Shown: positions 50,001 to 60,094, numbered from the stretch's first letter. The stretch: 64,000 nucleotides of DNA from Torreya grandis (GCA_037957365.1 JARHVA010008418.1:334001-398000), one strand, 5' to 3'. A program made the numbers and translations. Notes: a model not told the origin generated them from the letters alone.

Positions 50001-50519
50001 TAGTGGACTCATACTCATTGATATTGCACCGGCTTCTACAAACTTCTAACATAACCCTTCCACCCATCAAGCCTTTCCAACCTCTCGGGTCTAAGCCCTC
50101 CTGGTTCGACGACACGAAAATTTGCTTATATCATCGTACACCAGGACATGATACCGAGACTTACTGTGCCCTCAAGGCCATCATCCACCGCTATATAGAG
50201 AAGGACACTCTTCTCCTTGAGGACACTCTTGACCAGACCCCAGCTCATTCTCATCCAACCTCTTCAAACACGTCAACATCTCACTAGCAAGACATGACCC
50301 CTTCTTCACCTCCTATTTTTGAAATCAATGCTATCCGTATAACCACTAGGTCGCAAAAGGACAAGGTGAAAGAAAAAGTTTCCATTCCTTGGACCTATCC
50401 CTTCGTCAAGCCACCTCTTGCGCCCAAGCCTAAAATTTCTATCCTTGGCGCATCCTAGCCTTCTTCGTCTTCTTCTTCTAGGCCAATTCACGACTCCATG
50501 CTGAAGCAGCTTCACCAGA
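47018..50519 (+). pseudogene. gag: gag pseudogene of element D
   Basis: Single reading frame from ATG 47018 ('MVLTHSQSKALV') with no frameshift but about ten stops. Pro/Ser/Thr-rich N-terminal part to about 47760; 'DIIKMLMDKMTSLETSIFGS' near 47770; capsid-like core 47890-48350 ('HLWAFRHACYLITHDDALLL', 'LSGAVLDWYSSLP', 'DFVARWRGLINQLSF', 'SSTLRVQTFRTF'). Open from 48626 to 50287. Nucleocapsid-like motif 'CSFHHVKGHDTENC' near 48735 and a second 'CLYHRTPGHDTETYC' near 50125. Pro/Ser-rich spacer between them. Continues to 50519 where insert E cuts between 'LHQM' and the protease. Most stops are explained by C-to-T changes. Confidence 0.85.
50515..50519. repeat. Target site duplication of insert E, left
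   Basis: CCAGA, identical to 51868-51872 on the other side of E. Confidence 0.8.
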
Positions 50520-50660
50520 TGTGATATCCCCTTCAAATAGGGATATATGAAAGACACAAAACTCTGATACCAAAGACCAAAGCTCTGATACCACTATGAT
50601 ATCCCCTTCAAATAGGGATATATGAAAGACACAAAACTCTGATACCACTGTAATATCCCC
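50520..50660 (-). repeat. Three LTR-end fragments and three PBS-like sites of E
   Basis: 'gatatccccttcaaataggg' type units start at 50520, 50595 and 50649; 'ctctgatacca' (minus-strand TGGTATCAGAG, initiator-Met PBS core) lies at 50562-50572, 50583-50593 and 50637-50647. The first two units agree over more than 50 bp. Confidence 0.85.
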
Positions 50661-51867
50661 TTCAAATAGGAAATATAGCAACACAAAAAACTCTGAACAA
50701 GATATAACTTATGTTGAATAAATTTAGAATGATCACAATAATATAGTCTCTAAATAACAAATTACAGATTGTATCACTTGTCCTTATAAACCATTACAAT
50801 TGTAGTCCTTTCTTATGCATATAAATGTGAAATACAGACTTAAAAACCCTGTCTTAGTAAAACTGGGAGTGAAAATCGGATTCTGGACGGTCTCGGCCTG
50901 CTGTGTCAAACACACAGTCGCCGGCGTTGGTCGATAAATTGCCGACGTCGGTCACTCCAGGTCAACTTTCTGCCGACGTTGATCTTCAGTCAACCGATGT
51001 CGGTCACTGGAAACCCTCTGTCTGCTGAGGTCGGTTCCTGAGCTGATCTGTATGGACCTGTACGGACTCTGTACGGCCGCCAATTAAGCACAACTTCCCT
51101 GTTTCACCCCTGATCTAGAAATATACTTTTCTAGCATAGAAGATCTCTACCTGTATAATTTATTGAATCAAACAAGAATAAAGAAATACCTGGAATATCT
51201 ATAATAACTTCTGTGTGAAGTTATCTCTCAAACCTAAAATTCTGTGATAACTTCTGGATGAAGCTATCTCACACTTTGGCAATAGATCAACTGATATTCC
51301 ACAGCCTCTTAATTACACACACTGAAGAGGGAACGTTCTCCAATGCACATGGAATCCTTGAACCCTAGGCTCAGTCTTCACAGAAGAAATTCTCCAAAAT
51401 CAATATCAATAATCAATAGCATACATAATCCACAATGGCCTCCATGAGAAACCCTTATACCCTCAAAAAGATGTGCTTGCCCTAATTAGGGTTTCTTAAA
51501 TTAGAATTAGGGTTTTTAATAAAAAATAGGCTAAATAATTAATATTTGATTAAATCAATCAAATGTTAATATCTCCCTCAATACATGTCAGATCGACGAA
51601 CCGATCGAAGCTAGTGAATCAGGGAGTGATTCCGCACATAACCATATCAAAATAAAGGCACTCCGCTGCATATCAAATATCCCTAAAAAGTAGGAGCTCA
51701 TGCCCAATGTATGAAATAACCTGAATGAAAACCAAATGTAGAAATTTTGTGAATCAAAGTCAAGCCAAGCTCCAATATGACCCTCTATCCATCCTATTAG
51801 CCTACGAAGGTCGTATAATAGGCCAATCATCAAATCTATCAATGTCCATGAAAAAGGGGACATGACA
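50520..51867 (-). mobile_element. Insert E: solo-LTR-like insertion with repeated LTR end and PBS
   Basis: 1348 bp bounded by TGT...ACA with inverted tips (TGTGATATCCCCTT / TGTCATGTCCCCTT) and a perfect 5-bp duplication. On the minus strand it is one LTR (51867 to 50649) ending 'GGGGATATTACA', followed by a PBS-like TGGTATCAGAG and then two more LTR-end fragments with PBS copies. No coding region. It interrupts D between gag and protease. It contains its own array of CCGACGTCGGT-like motifs at 50926-51030. Confidence 0.82.
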
Positions 51868-53097
51868 CCAGACACCTATAAAGATGTCTCTTTATGACCT
51901 TATCCAAACCTCGCCTCAGCACCGTCAAGCCCTCATCCAAGCCTTGCAGGCAGCGGAGGTCCAACCTGAGGACCCCCAACCACTCGCTGTCCTCATCCAT
52001 TCTTTATCTCCTGTCGCCTCCATCACATTCAGCGATTCTGAGATTCCCACATCTAACACGGAAGATCAGGACGCCGCCCTCTTCATCACTGCCTATGTTG
52101 ATCAGACACGCATTAAACGCATTATGATCGACGGCGTTGCTAGCATCAACATAATCTCTACCCATGCCTTTGATCAGTTAGCTCTTCCCAAGAATTGAGT
52201 CTCTAAAACTGACGTGATCTTATGCTCTTTCAATGACACCACTGCCACGACCATTAGCACAGTCATCCTTCACATTCACGTTGGTCCACGCACAGTCCCA
52301 GAGCTCTTCTATATCATCGAAGGAGAGTTTCAATACAATATTCTACTGGGTCGACCTTGGATCCATGCCATGGCCTGTGTCCCCTCTACCCTGCACCGTT
52401 GTGTGAAGTTTGAGCATGACAGGCAAGTCCACACCATTCCCGCTGACCCTTCACCCTTCAAGACTTGCAACACAACTTACCATCCCAACGATGTCCTCAT
52501 TCCCATCAAGCTGTCAACTCTGACACCACCTCCATCTACGGAAGCTTTGACCAATTCGCAATCGGCGGTCGCCCTCACCCCTCCTCTTCAAGTGCCAACC
52601 AAAGACCCCATGGAAGACATCTTCCAACGACTATCACTTGGGGAATATCGCTTGTTGACCCTAGACATGTTCCAAACTCTGCAAGAGTATGGATGCCTTC
52701 ATCTCAGTCCCAATTATGACCATCAGAATGGGATGGTCGTGCCTTATGGTCCTCCTCACCTTCGAACCAACTTTGTCTATGGGGGGCTCAATCAAGCTCC
52801 TACCAACGACAATTCCCTCTCTTCACCCCAACCTTTCACATCAGATTTCTCATTTCTTGGCAACCCCGCCTTCGCACACACTTACCTTTATAGGTGTGCA
52901 TGGAAGGGTTTTGGTTTCAGACGTTATGAGTAGGGCTCCCATCAGCCCATCGAGCCACTCAATGATGATGATGCCAAGAATGGTATGGCCTGGGATATCA
53001 TGACCCCACTCAGGCTCCTTCTGACCTTTGTCTCGAGCCAACAATTGACCAATCTCCTCCAAACTCACCCATTTCTCCTTCGTCACCTACGGAGTCG
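51868..53097 (+). pseudogene. pol: Protease and linker of element D
   Basis: Resumes after E with 'MSLYDLIQTSPQHRQALIQAL' (51884 on, quoted in part), then 'IKRIMIDGVASINIIST' near 52125, the active-site region (element A has VDGGASINIIS, so one Gly is changed to Val here). 'ELFYIIEGEFQYNILLGRPW' near 52300 matches the retroviral-type protease core ending. Open 52214-52933 in the gag frame; a stop at 52196. Near 52962-52973 a GAT repeat marks a shift into the pol frame, after which 'EWYGLGYHDPTQAPS' reads on. The linker before RT is Pro/Ser-rich. Confidence 0.75.
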
Positions 53098-54288
53098 GTG
53101 GTTTCCATCCCTCCTAGTTTTTTTTCCATAAACACCATCCGCCTGGAACCCCTAACCTATCAGCTCAATGGGGTGTCCAGATCTCTCCCTCTCATCTTTC
53201 CTAACATGATAGAGGATGAGTCGGCAACCATTCACACTGTCCACTGCGTTGACGATGACGCCATCCTTTCCTACATGGGTGCCGATGACTCTTTCATCCA
53301 ACGTTCCCTCCCTTCTAAGACCCAGGTTATGTTAAATGAATCAGCCATTGACATCAACCTCCCTTCTTTTGATGTTCCTCACGTCTTAAAGATTGGCCAA
53401 TCTTTAGATGCTCAGGAGCAGCTTGACTATACCCAGTTCCTTTCCGACCATAGCAAGGCCTTTGCCTGGACTTACAGCGACATGCCTGGCATCGACCCCA
53501 CCATTGCTACCCATAACATTGTCACCAAACCAGAGGCTAAGCTTGTTAGGCAAAAGCTTTGAAAGATGCATCCTCGCGTTGCACTCCTTGTCAAAGAGGA
53601 GCTTCAGCGCCTTCTTTCTGTCTCCTTCATCCAGCCCATCGATTATCCGCAGTGGGTCTCTAACATCGTCCCAGTTACTAAAGCAACTGGAGGGATTCGG
53701 ATCTGCACGGACTATCACGACCTTAACCTAGCCTGTCCCAAAGATGACTTTCCTCTTCCTAACATTGACCAGCTTGTTGATCTCACGGCCGGCCATGAGA
53801 TGCTATCTCTCATGGACAGTTTTTCAGGATACAATCAAATCCTGATCGCACCAGAAGATCAGCACAAGACTACCTTTATCACCCCATGGGGTACTTTTTG
53901 CTATCGAGTCATGCCTTTTAGCTTAAAAAATGCTGGTGCCACATATCAACGTGCCATGACCTACATTTTCCATGATCTCCTCCACAAAATCATGGAGGAC
54001 TATGTGGACGACCTTCTCGACAAGTCCAAGCTTCGCCGCGACCACTTGATCATTCTCAAAATCATCTTCTCTCACCTTCTTCAATACAATGTTTGCCTTA
54101 ACCCCAAGAAATGTGTCTTTGGGGTCCTCTCAAGCAGGCTTCTCAGCTTCATCATTTCCTTTCGTGGCATCGAGATAGATCCCGCCAAGATCTGCGCTAT
54201 CCTCGAAATGCCACCCCCGACCAATCTCAAGCAGCTTTGCAGTCTACAAGGGAAGCTCCAGTCCATCCGTCGTTTCATCTCGTAGCTT
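53098..54288 (+). pseudogene. pol: Reverse transcriptase of element D
   Basis: Ty3/Gypsy RT, almost intact. 'GQSLDAQEQLDYTQFL' near 53390, TGA at 53560 (an Arg codon CGA decayed to TGA), then open 53566-54285: 'SFIQPIDYPQWVSNIVPV', 'GGIRICTDYHDLNLACPKDD', 'LSLMDSFSGYNQILIAPED' (first catalytic Asp), 'TTFITPWGTFCYRVMPF', 'NAGATYQRAMTYIFHDLL', 'MEDYVDDLLDKSK' near 53995 with the YVDD box intact, 'NPKKCVFGV', 'FRGIEIDPAK', and a TAG at 54283. Catalytic residues are all present; only nonsense changes block it. Confidence 0.92.
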
Positions 54289-54840
54289 TCAGACCACTGC
54301 CAACCTTTTCATCATCTCCTTAAGAAGGACGTCTCCTTTAAATGGGATGAAGACTGTCAAGAGGCTTTTGAAGCCCTCAAAAGCTATCTGGTCTCTCCAC
54401 CAGTCCTCATTCCACCTAAAGACGACCAACCCTTCTACCTTTATATCTTTTCCACCAACCATTCGTTAGGTGCCATGATTGCGTACCGAGATGAGCATCA
54501 TCATGAGAAAGCAGTTTACTACATCAGCCGAACACTAATCGACTATGAAACTCGGTATACTCATATTGAGAAACTCTATTTGGCATTAGTCTTTTCTGCT
54601 ACCAAGCTTCGCCACTATCTTCTCAACCACAAAACCTTTGTCGTCACTCACACTGACCCTCTCAAGTATATGCACTCCAAGCCATATTAGAATCAACGTA
54701 TGGCTTGGTGGCTCATGCTGCTCACTGAGTTTGACCTCGAATTCATCCAACAAAAATATATCAAGGGGCAAACCATCACTGACCAACTGGCAGATGCCCC
54801 TCTTCCTGACAACCAACCTTCATAGTGTGAGTTCCCTGAC
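54289..54840 (+). pseudogene. pol: RNase H (Ty3-type) of element D
   Basis: Follows RT in frame: 'LLKKDVSFKWDEDCQEAF', 'FYLYIFSTNHSLGAMI', 'YTHIEKLYLALVFSATKL', 'VVTHTDPLKYMHSKPY' and a TAG replacing the Trp codon before 'NQRMAWWLMLLTEFDLEF'. The first acid of the fold is not obvious, in line with the degenerate first RNase H of Tat elements. Confidence 0.82.
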
Positions 54841-54882
54841 GAATCTATTGCCACACTTTCCACCGATGACACCGTCTACCAA

Positions 54883-55260
54883 ATGACCATGTTCTTTGAC
54901 GGCTCCAAATGTCAACTCGGTGGGGGTGCGGGGGTCATCCTCATCCCACTCGAAGGGGAGCCCATGCCTCTATCTTTCAAGCTTGACTTTGATTGTACCA
55001 ATAATATGGCCGAATACGAGGCCTTAATTTTGGGACTTCAGACTGCCCTTTCCCTCCACATCAAGTCTATCAACATCTTCGGCGACTCGCAGCTCATCAT
55101 CAATCAAGTTAATGGTTCATACCTCTATAAAAATGAAGTTTTGTAGAGGTATAAAAATCGTGTTGACCTTTTTTTGGCATCTTTCGACCATTATCTCTTG
55201 CAGACTGTTCCATGCTCTACGAACAGGTTTGCTGACACCATGGCTTCTCTTGCTTCGTAT
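54883..55260 (+). pseudogene. pol: Additional RNase H of element D
   Basis: Second RNase H between RNase H and integrase, the hallmark of the Tat lineage. Acids intact: 'MFFDGSKCQLGGGAGVIL' (Asp), 'CTNNMAEYEALILGLQTA' (Glu), 'INIFGDSQLIINQVNGSYL' (Asp). A TAG at 55144 (CAG to TAG) is followed by 'RYKNRVDLFLASFDHYL' and 'NRFADTMASLASYIL'. Confidence 0.88.
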
Positions 55261-55444
55261 ATCCTATCTTCATCATCGTCATCTCAACTTTTTGTCATGG
55301 TGCATCGCGTACCCTTGCCTTCATACATCTCCCCTCACATCGACCATATCAACACTGTCAATTCTAGCCCACAAGATGACTGGTATAAGCAACTAGTGGA
55401 CTGCTTGTCTATTTCTGTCACTCCTCCCAACCTCTCTAGCAATG

Positions 55445-56640
55445 CGCAGTGAGCTTTCATCAAGCGCACAACTCGCTATACCATGATAGGGGGTCTTCTC
55501 TATAAGTGAGGCTTCGATGGCCTCCTTCTTCATTGTCTAAACTCCACTGAAGCTTATCAAGCCATAAAACAAGTCCATAATGGGATTTGTGGTAGACACT
55601 TTAGTGGGAACTCGGTTGCCAAGCGCATCCTTTGCCTAGGTTATTATTGGCCCACCCTTCATCAAGACTATAGTGACTATGTTCGGCATTGCATCAAGTG
55701 TCAGCAACACTCTAACCTGCTTCATCTCCCCAGCCACGCCTTACAAGTCACTCAAGATTTATGGCCTTTCTCTCAGTGGGGCTTAGATCTCATCGGTGAG
55801 ATTAACCCTCACTCGTCTCTTCGTCATCAGTCTATCATCACTGCCACTGAGTATTTCACCAAGTGGGTGGAAGCCATTCCTCTTGTCTCCATAAAAGCCG
55901 ACAAAATTGTCGACTTCATCAGTAGCCACATCATCTATCATTTCGGTGTCCCTCACAAAATCATCACCAACAACGGCAAGTCCTTCAAAAACAAGACTGT
56001 CCAAAAACTATGCGACTCATTTAGCATCAAACTCAGCTTTTCTTCGCCTTACTACCCACAAGCAAATGGGCAGGTTGAGGCTTCCAACAAAATTCTGACT
56101 AAAATTCTCATGAAAGTGGTCAACGACACAGGAAGGGATTGGCACATTCATATTCCCTTCGCTTTGTGGGCCTACCGCACTAACATCCGAACCTCTACGG
56201 GTGCTACTCCTTTCTCCCTTATGTATGGAACAGAGGCTATCTTACCTCTCAAAGTATAGATCCCGTCTCTTCGCATCTCCCTGCATGACATTCTTTCCAA
56301 CGATGACTTTCATCAAGATCGCTTAGCTCAACTTGAGTTACTTGACGAGCGCTGTCTTGCTGACCTCAATCATCTCCATGTCTACCAAAGTCACATAAAG
56401 CGAGCCTACGACAAAAATCTACGAGAATGAGATTTCAACATCGGAGACCTCATCCTCAAAGAGAATTAACACGTGACCAATATGGAGCAAAGTAAACGAG
56501 GCAAATTTGTCCCCAATTGGCTTGGACCTTTTATCATCACACACAAGTATGGGTCAGGGACTTATCGTCTATCCTCCCTCGACGGACGGCCAGAACCTAA
56601 GCCTCTTAATGAGTTGCATCTTCGACCATTCTTCTGTTAG
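55445..56640 (+). pseudogene. pol: Integrase of element D
   Basis: Zn-binding part: 'VHNGICGRHFSGNSVAKRI' near 55575 and 'CIKCQQHSN' near 55692. Core: 'WGLDLIGEINPHSS' and 'TATEYFTKWVEAIPLV' near 55840; the second catalytic block near 55955-55985 reads 'KIITNNGKSFKNK' where A keeps 'ITDNGKS', so the Asp is Asn; 'YYPQANGQVEASNKIL' near 56055 has the Glu. C-terminal part 'PNWLGPFIITHKYGSGTYRL' near 56510 and end 'LHLRPFFC' with TAG 56638-56640. TGA and TAA changes at about 55449, 55508, 56428 and 56467. Confidence 0.9.
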
Positions 56641-56882
56641 TCGAGTACTCGTCTACTTGACACGTAACTTGAGCTCATCCCTTGAGCAATCCTCATCCTC
56701 TTAATCCTCATTCCTTTCAACCCTATTCCCCTTTAACAAGTCCTCTACAACCCTTTTATGATGCATGGATGCTTTGTCCTAATAAAAGGGCTTCTTTGAA
56801 CTTCTACAGTCTTGTCCATGACTCAAAAAAAAAAATCAAGATGTCAAAACATAATCCAAGGTCACAAAATCAAATCAAAAAG

Positions 56883-57126
56883 ATAGACTGCTCCCTCGAA
56901 GGATAGCTGTACTATCATTACTGTAACTAATAGACTGATCCCTTGAAGGATAGCTATTCAAACATTATATAAAGCAAAAATATAGACCACTCCCTCGAAG
57001 GATGGCTATGACTAAATCTTGCTACAAACAGTAACCTTTCTTAGAAGCTTCCCGCATTGATCAGCTTCACAACATGACCATAAATCAAATGACATCTCTA
57101 TGTAGACTTCCCGCATCGATCAGTCT
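56883..57126 (+). repeat. Triple 'CTCCCTCGAAGGA' and double 'CTTCCCGCATYGATCAG' repeats of D
   Basis: Copies of 'tagactgctccctcgaagga' type at 56883, 56931 and 56982; copies of 'cttcccgcattgatcagctt' type at about 57047 and 57107. Same order in A (14236-14600). The core TCC-CTCGA-AGGA is nearly palindromic. Confidence 0.85.
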
Positions 57127-57131
57127 GCACC

Positions 57132-57158
57132 AAAAAAAAAAAAAAAAAAAAAAAAAAC
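57132..57158 (+). repeat. 27-base A homopolymer
   Basis: Uninterrupted A run inside the 3' noncoding region of D, not at an element end. Confidence 0.95.
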
Positions 57159-57800
57159 GAGTCATGGACTTGGCTTGTAGTTATCTCAGGGTCTCCTATA
57201 AAAAGGGGCAAGGTTATTCCTGCTCTTAAACTGGGTTACCCTATCCTCCTCCTATCACCTGCTCAGGGGATTTTGAGCTCACTTTAATGTCAAAGTGATT
57301 TGATTACCGTTCTAATACAACACTGGTCAATGATGTAATGCATGAACGGGGCTTTTGTTCTAATAACCCCTATTTATGCTCCCTTTCTGGTCCTTGTCAA
57401 TGAAAGAGCGATTTGCCTTTCACCTTTTCTATACACTTTGGTCACATTTAACCACATCAATTGTCGACTCAACTCAAACCAAGCTATTTTTCATCCTCAT
57501 GGCATCAGACATCATCCTCGTCCATTTCACATAGTTTCTATGGACACCAATACACATGGAAACTATCGACCAGACCCAATTTATGTTAAGCATAAACCAA
57601 TACTTGCTGAAGCATAAATAGACCTCCATTCATTTTTAGTATACATCCATCACGACTATGGAAACTTGCTAGAGATGAAAGACTCTCGACCAATTCTACA
57701 GAATACACCATCTATAGCATCATCTTATCCTCATCTTACCCTCATCATTTTGACACTTGACCACATCCAATCATCGACCAATCTTCTCAATTCATCTGAA

Positions 57801-58085
57801 CTACATTGGTCTGAGGCCCTATGACCAGGGCTATGTAGGCAGCACTCAGATAACACATCCTCTAAGCTTAGCTCGACCACCCCCGTTTGTTCATCTCCTT
57901 GATGGACAAACCTTCTCTTCTGTGACTTTGATCATGACCAACTCCATCAACTTTGACCAAGACCAATCATTTTCTTTGACCATTCCTCCCTTTTAGGGAG
58001 AACTACATTGGCCTAAGGCCCTTCACACAAGGGCTATGTAGGCAGCACTCAGATCACACGATGTTTTCTGAGGTTAGCTCAGCCA
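57801..58085 (+). repeat. Duplicated 'ctacattgg...agggctatgtaggcagcactcagat' segment
   Basis: Two about 80-bp copies starting at 57801 and 58003. Each can form a short hairpin: GCCCT-atgacc-AGGGC in the first, GCCCTT-cacac-AAGGGC in the second, the loop differing while the stem is kept. Confidence 0.8.
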
Positions 58086-58586
58086 CATCCTTTCATCCAT
58101 CCATCCCCTTGACCAATGACCATTGGAGATCATGCGTATCTCCTTCGACCTTCGACTACTTCCAAGCCAATGTTGCCTTGGTTGTTTTTGCATGTGTGCT
58201 ACCTCACGGCTGGTTAGCAGAATTGTCTGCAAACTATTTTTGACCCTTCACAAGTATAGGATCATAAGCCAGTTGATCCCTACTACTTGTGGCATTTTCG
58301 TGTTTTTGGGAGCACTTCCTGAGCCTGGGATACCTAGAACACAGTGACCATTTGGAGCTTCAGCTTAGATTGAGTAACCCGATCAGTAGATGACTAAATG
58401 CTGGGGCCCGATTACTTCAATTTTGGCACTTCTTGACTCTCAACATGCGAAAATTTGACCCGACCATCCCGTGAAGTGGCATACGCGCAATCACGACTAT
58501 TGCAGCATTTTCGCTCACACTCTTCTATCCATCTCTCTGTCAAATCGACACTCGATCTCCAGTTCCCTTCTCTCGACTATCGCTTT

Positions 58587-58596
58587 GAGGGGGGAA
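58587..58596 (+). promoter_or_regulatory. Conserved second polypurine tract, D
   Basis: GAGGGGGGAA, identical to 17893-17902 in A, about 85 bp before the 3' LTR. Confidence 0.5.
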
Positions 58597-58665
58597 TACC
58601 TCATTCTTTTCCTGGGGTAACCAACTCCTATTTTTATCTTGCAATTCATCAAGAACAACCAACAA

Positions 58666-58681
58666 GACAAAAAGGGGCAAA
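58666..58681 (+). other. Polypurine tract of D
   Basis: GACAAAAAGGGGCAAA directly before the 3' LTR. Confidence 0.85.
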
Positions 58682-60094
58682 TGCAGACACCACAAATGTG
58701 TCTGCACCTTGGTTCTCCCCCCTTGTCCACCTCAAACCCATATCCTAACCCTTGGCCTTAGTCCCCTCTACTCATTTGATTAAAATAACTTAAATATTTC
58801 AATTAAGTGGCCCCCTTTCCACCTCACCCTTGCCACCTTGGATCCTCCCTTAGATCCCTCCTCCTCCCTCCTAGCCTTTATTATGCCAAATCTTCTCATT
58901 ATCTTCCTCCCATGCCCATTTAAGCATCCTCATGACCGTTCTTCCCATAATCCCTCGCCCGATGGCATGCAAGAACGGGCAGAGGCTATTTTTAGTCTCT
59001 ACCCCCATTCTGCCACTGTCGATGTCGGTGACCCTTCAGCCGACGTCGGTAATCCTACCGACGTCGGCAGCCTTCAAGACTCCTTTCTGCATCCATTCCA
59101 GCCCCTAGCCCCTTGAGCTCACAAACTAAATTCTCTTGGCATTTTGGCATTCTACTCTTCTCCCTCTGGACCTCGTGCAACAGCAGCAACAAGTGCAGGG
59201 ATTCTTGAGCAGAGATTAAGTCTTCTGTGGTCTCAACAATAGCTCTCCCACTCTTCATTCAGCAAGCTAAAAAGGTAAGCATAGTCTATTATTTCATTTC
59301 ATTTCTTTTCTTTAGTGTTCAGTTATTTGGTATCTGCTGTCTCCCACTCCCTCTATCGTACCCCCTGAGAGGCTGAAAATCCTTCTCAAGCCCTGTCCTC
59401 TATCCATCTCCCTTTCACCTGTCATCCTTTCAGTACAATCCCAGACAATTCCCTCATCCTTTCTGCCAACAAAGACCCTGTACAGGGCACCTAATCAGAA
59501 CCAAACCATTCCCCAGTCTATTTAAATTCGTCCTTGAACTCTGTCTCGACCCTGTTCACAAACCAGACCTGTCCACAGTCCAGAAACCTGACCAGACCTG
59601 ACTACAGGCCACTGCCCCAACCGACGCCGGTTACTACCCCGACCGACGTTGGCAGGATAACCAAAGTCGGCAAACTAGAAAACTGATGCCGGTAACATTC
59701 CCAACCTCGGCGACTGTCATCAACTCGACAGCTCCTTTCAGGTACTCATTGGTCTTTTCTTTCCTTTTTAATTTGTTTACCATCTCTGTATTCTGGCATT
59801 TTGTACTTTCTTAAGTCTTTTATCTGTCTGTTATCAGTGGGTTGACCTCCCTTGAGGAAGTTTTTACACTTCTGGGAACAAGCTTTCACTTGGCAACCCA
59901 CTGCCTATCCATCTAACATTTTCTTGTCCAAGTTCTTTTCGTTGCAGGTGTCATTCCTCCACAGCCAAAGAGGAGTGCCCACAAACATTTGGATTACAGT
60001 GCGCAATCTTTATCCAGGTACTTCTAGCCTTGTCCATTTCTTTAGTTTCTTTATTCATCTTTTGAATGTAGAAAGCGAATTAGCGATAGAAACA
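58682..60094 (+). repeat. 3' LTR of element D
   Basis: 1413 bp, TGCAGACACC (first T of TGTA changed to C) to GATAGAAACA. Differs from the 5' LTR mostly by transitions in the CpG-rich motif arrays. Confidence 0.95.

Larger units (their letters stand above)
56641..58664 (+). other. 3' noncoding region of element D
   Basis: 2 kb without coding domains. Contents in order: triple and double motif repeats (56883-57126), a 27-base A run, then text with two copies of a stem-loop-like segment (57801-57870, 58003-58080) and a conserved G-rich purine tract (58587). It lacks the antisense PMD ORF of element A. Confidence 0.7.
44508..60094 (+). mobile_element. Element D: younger Tat-type Ty3/Gypsy retrotransposon
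   Basis: 15.6 kb with two 1413-bp LTRs, perfect 5-bp target duplication, PBS, gag, protease, RT, RNase H, extra RNase H, integrase, conserved 3' noncoding blocks and PPT. LTR copies appear about 96-97 percent identical by eye, most differences being C/T or G/A at CpG. It is richer in G+C than its surroundings. It inserted into block copy 2 of element C and itself contains insert E. Stop codons, one frame change and a lost integrase Asp make it nonautonomous now. Confidence 0.95.

Noticed and set aside
48626..50287. 553-residue open frame as a host proline-rich protein
   Set aside because: Continuous in frame with the retrotransposon gag upstream and carries the GHDTE motifs of Tat gag.
57132..57158. 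A run as a LINE or retrogene poly-A tail
   Set aside because: No target duplication or inserted sequence upstream; A and D are collinear across this place.
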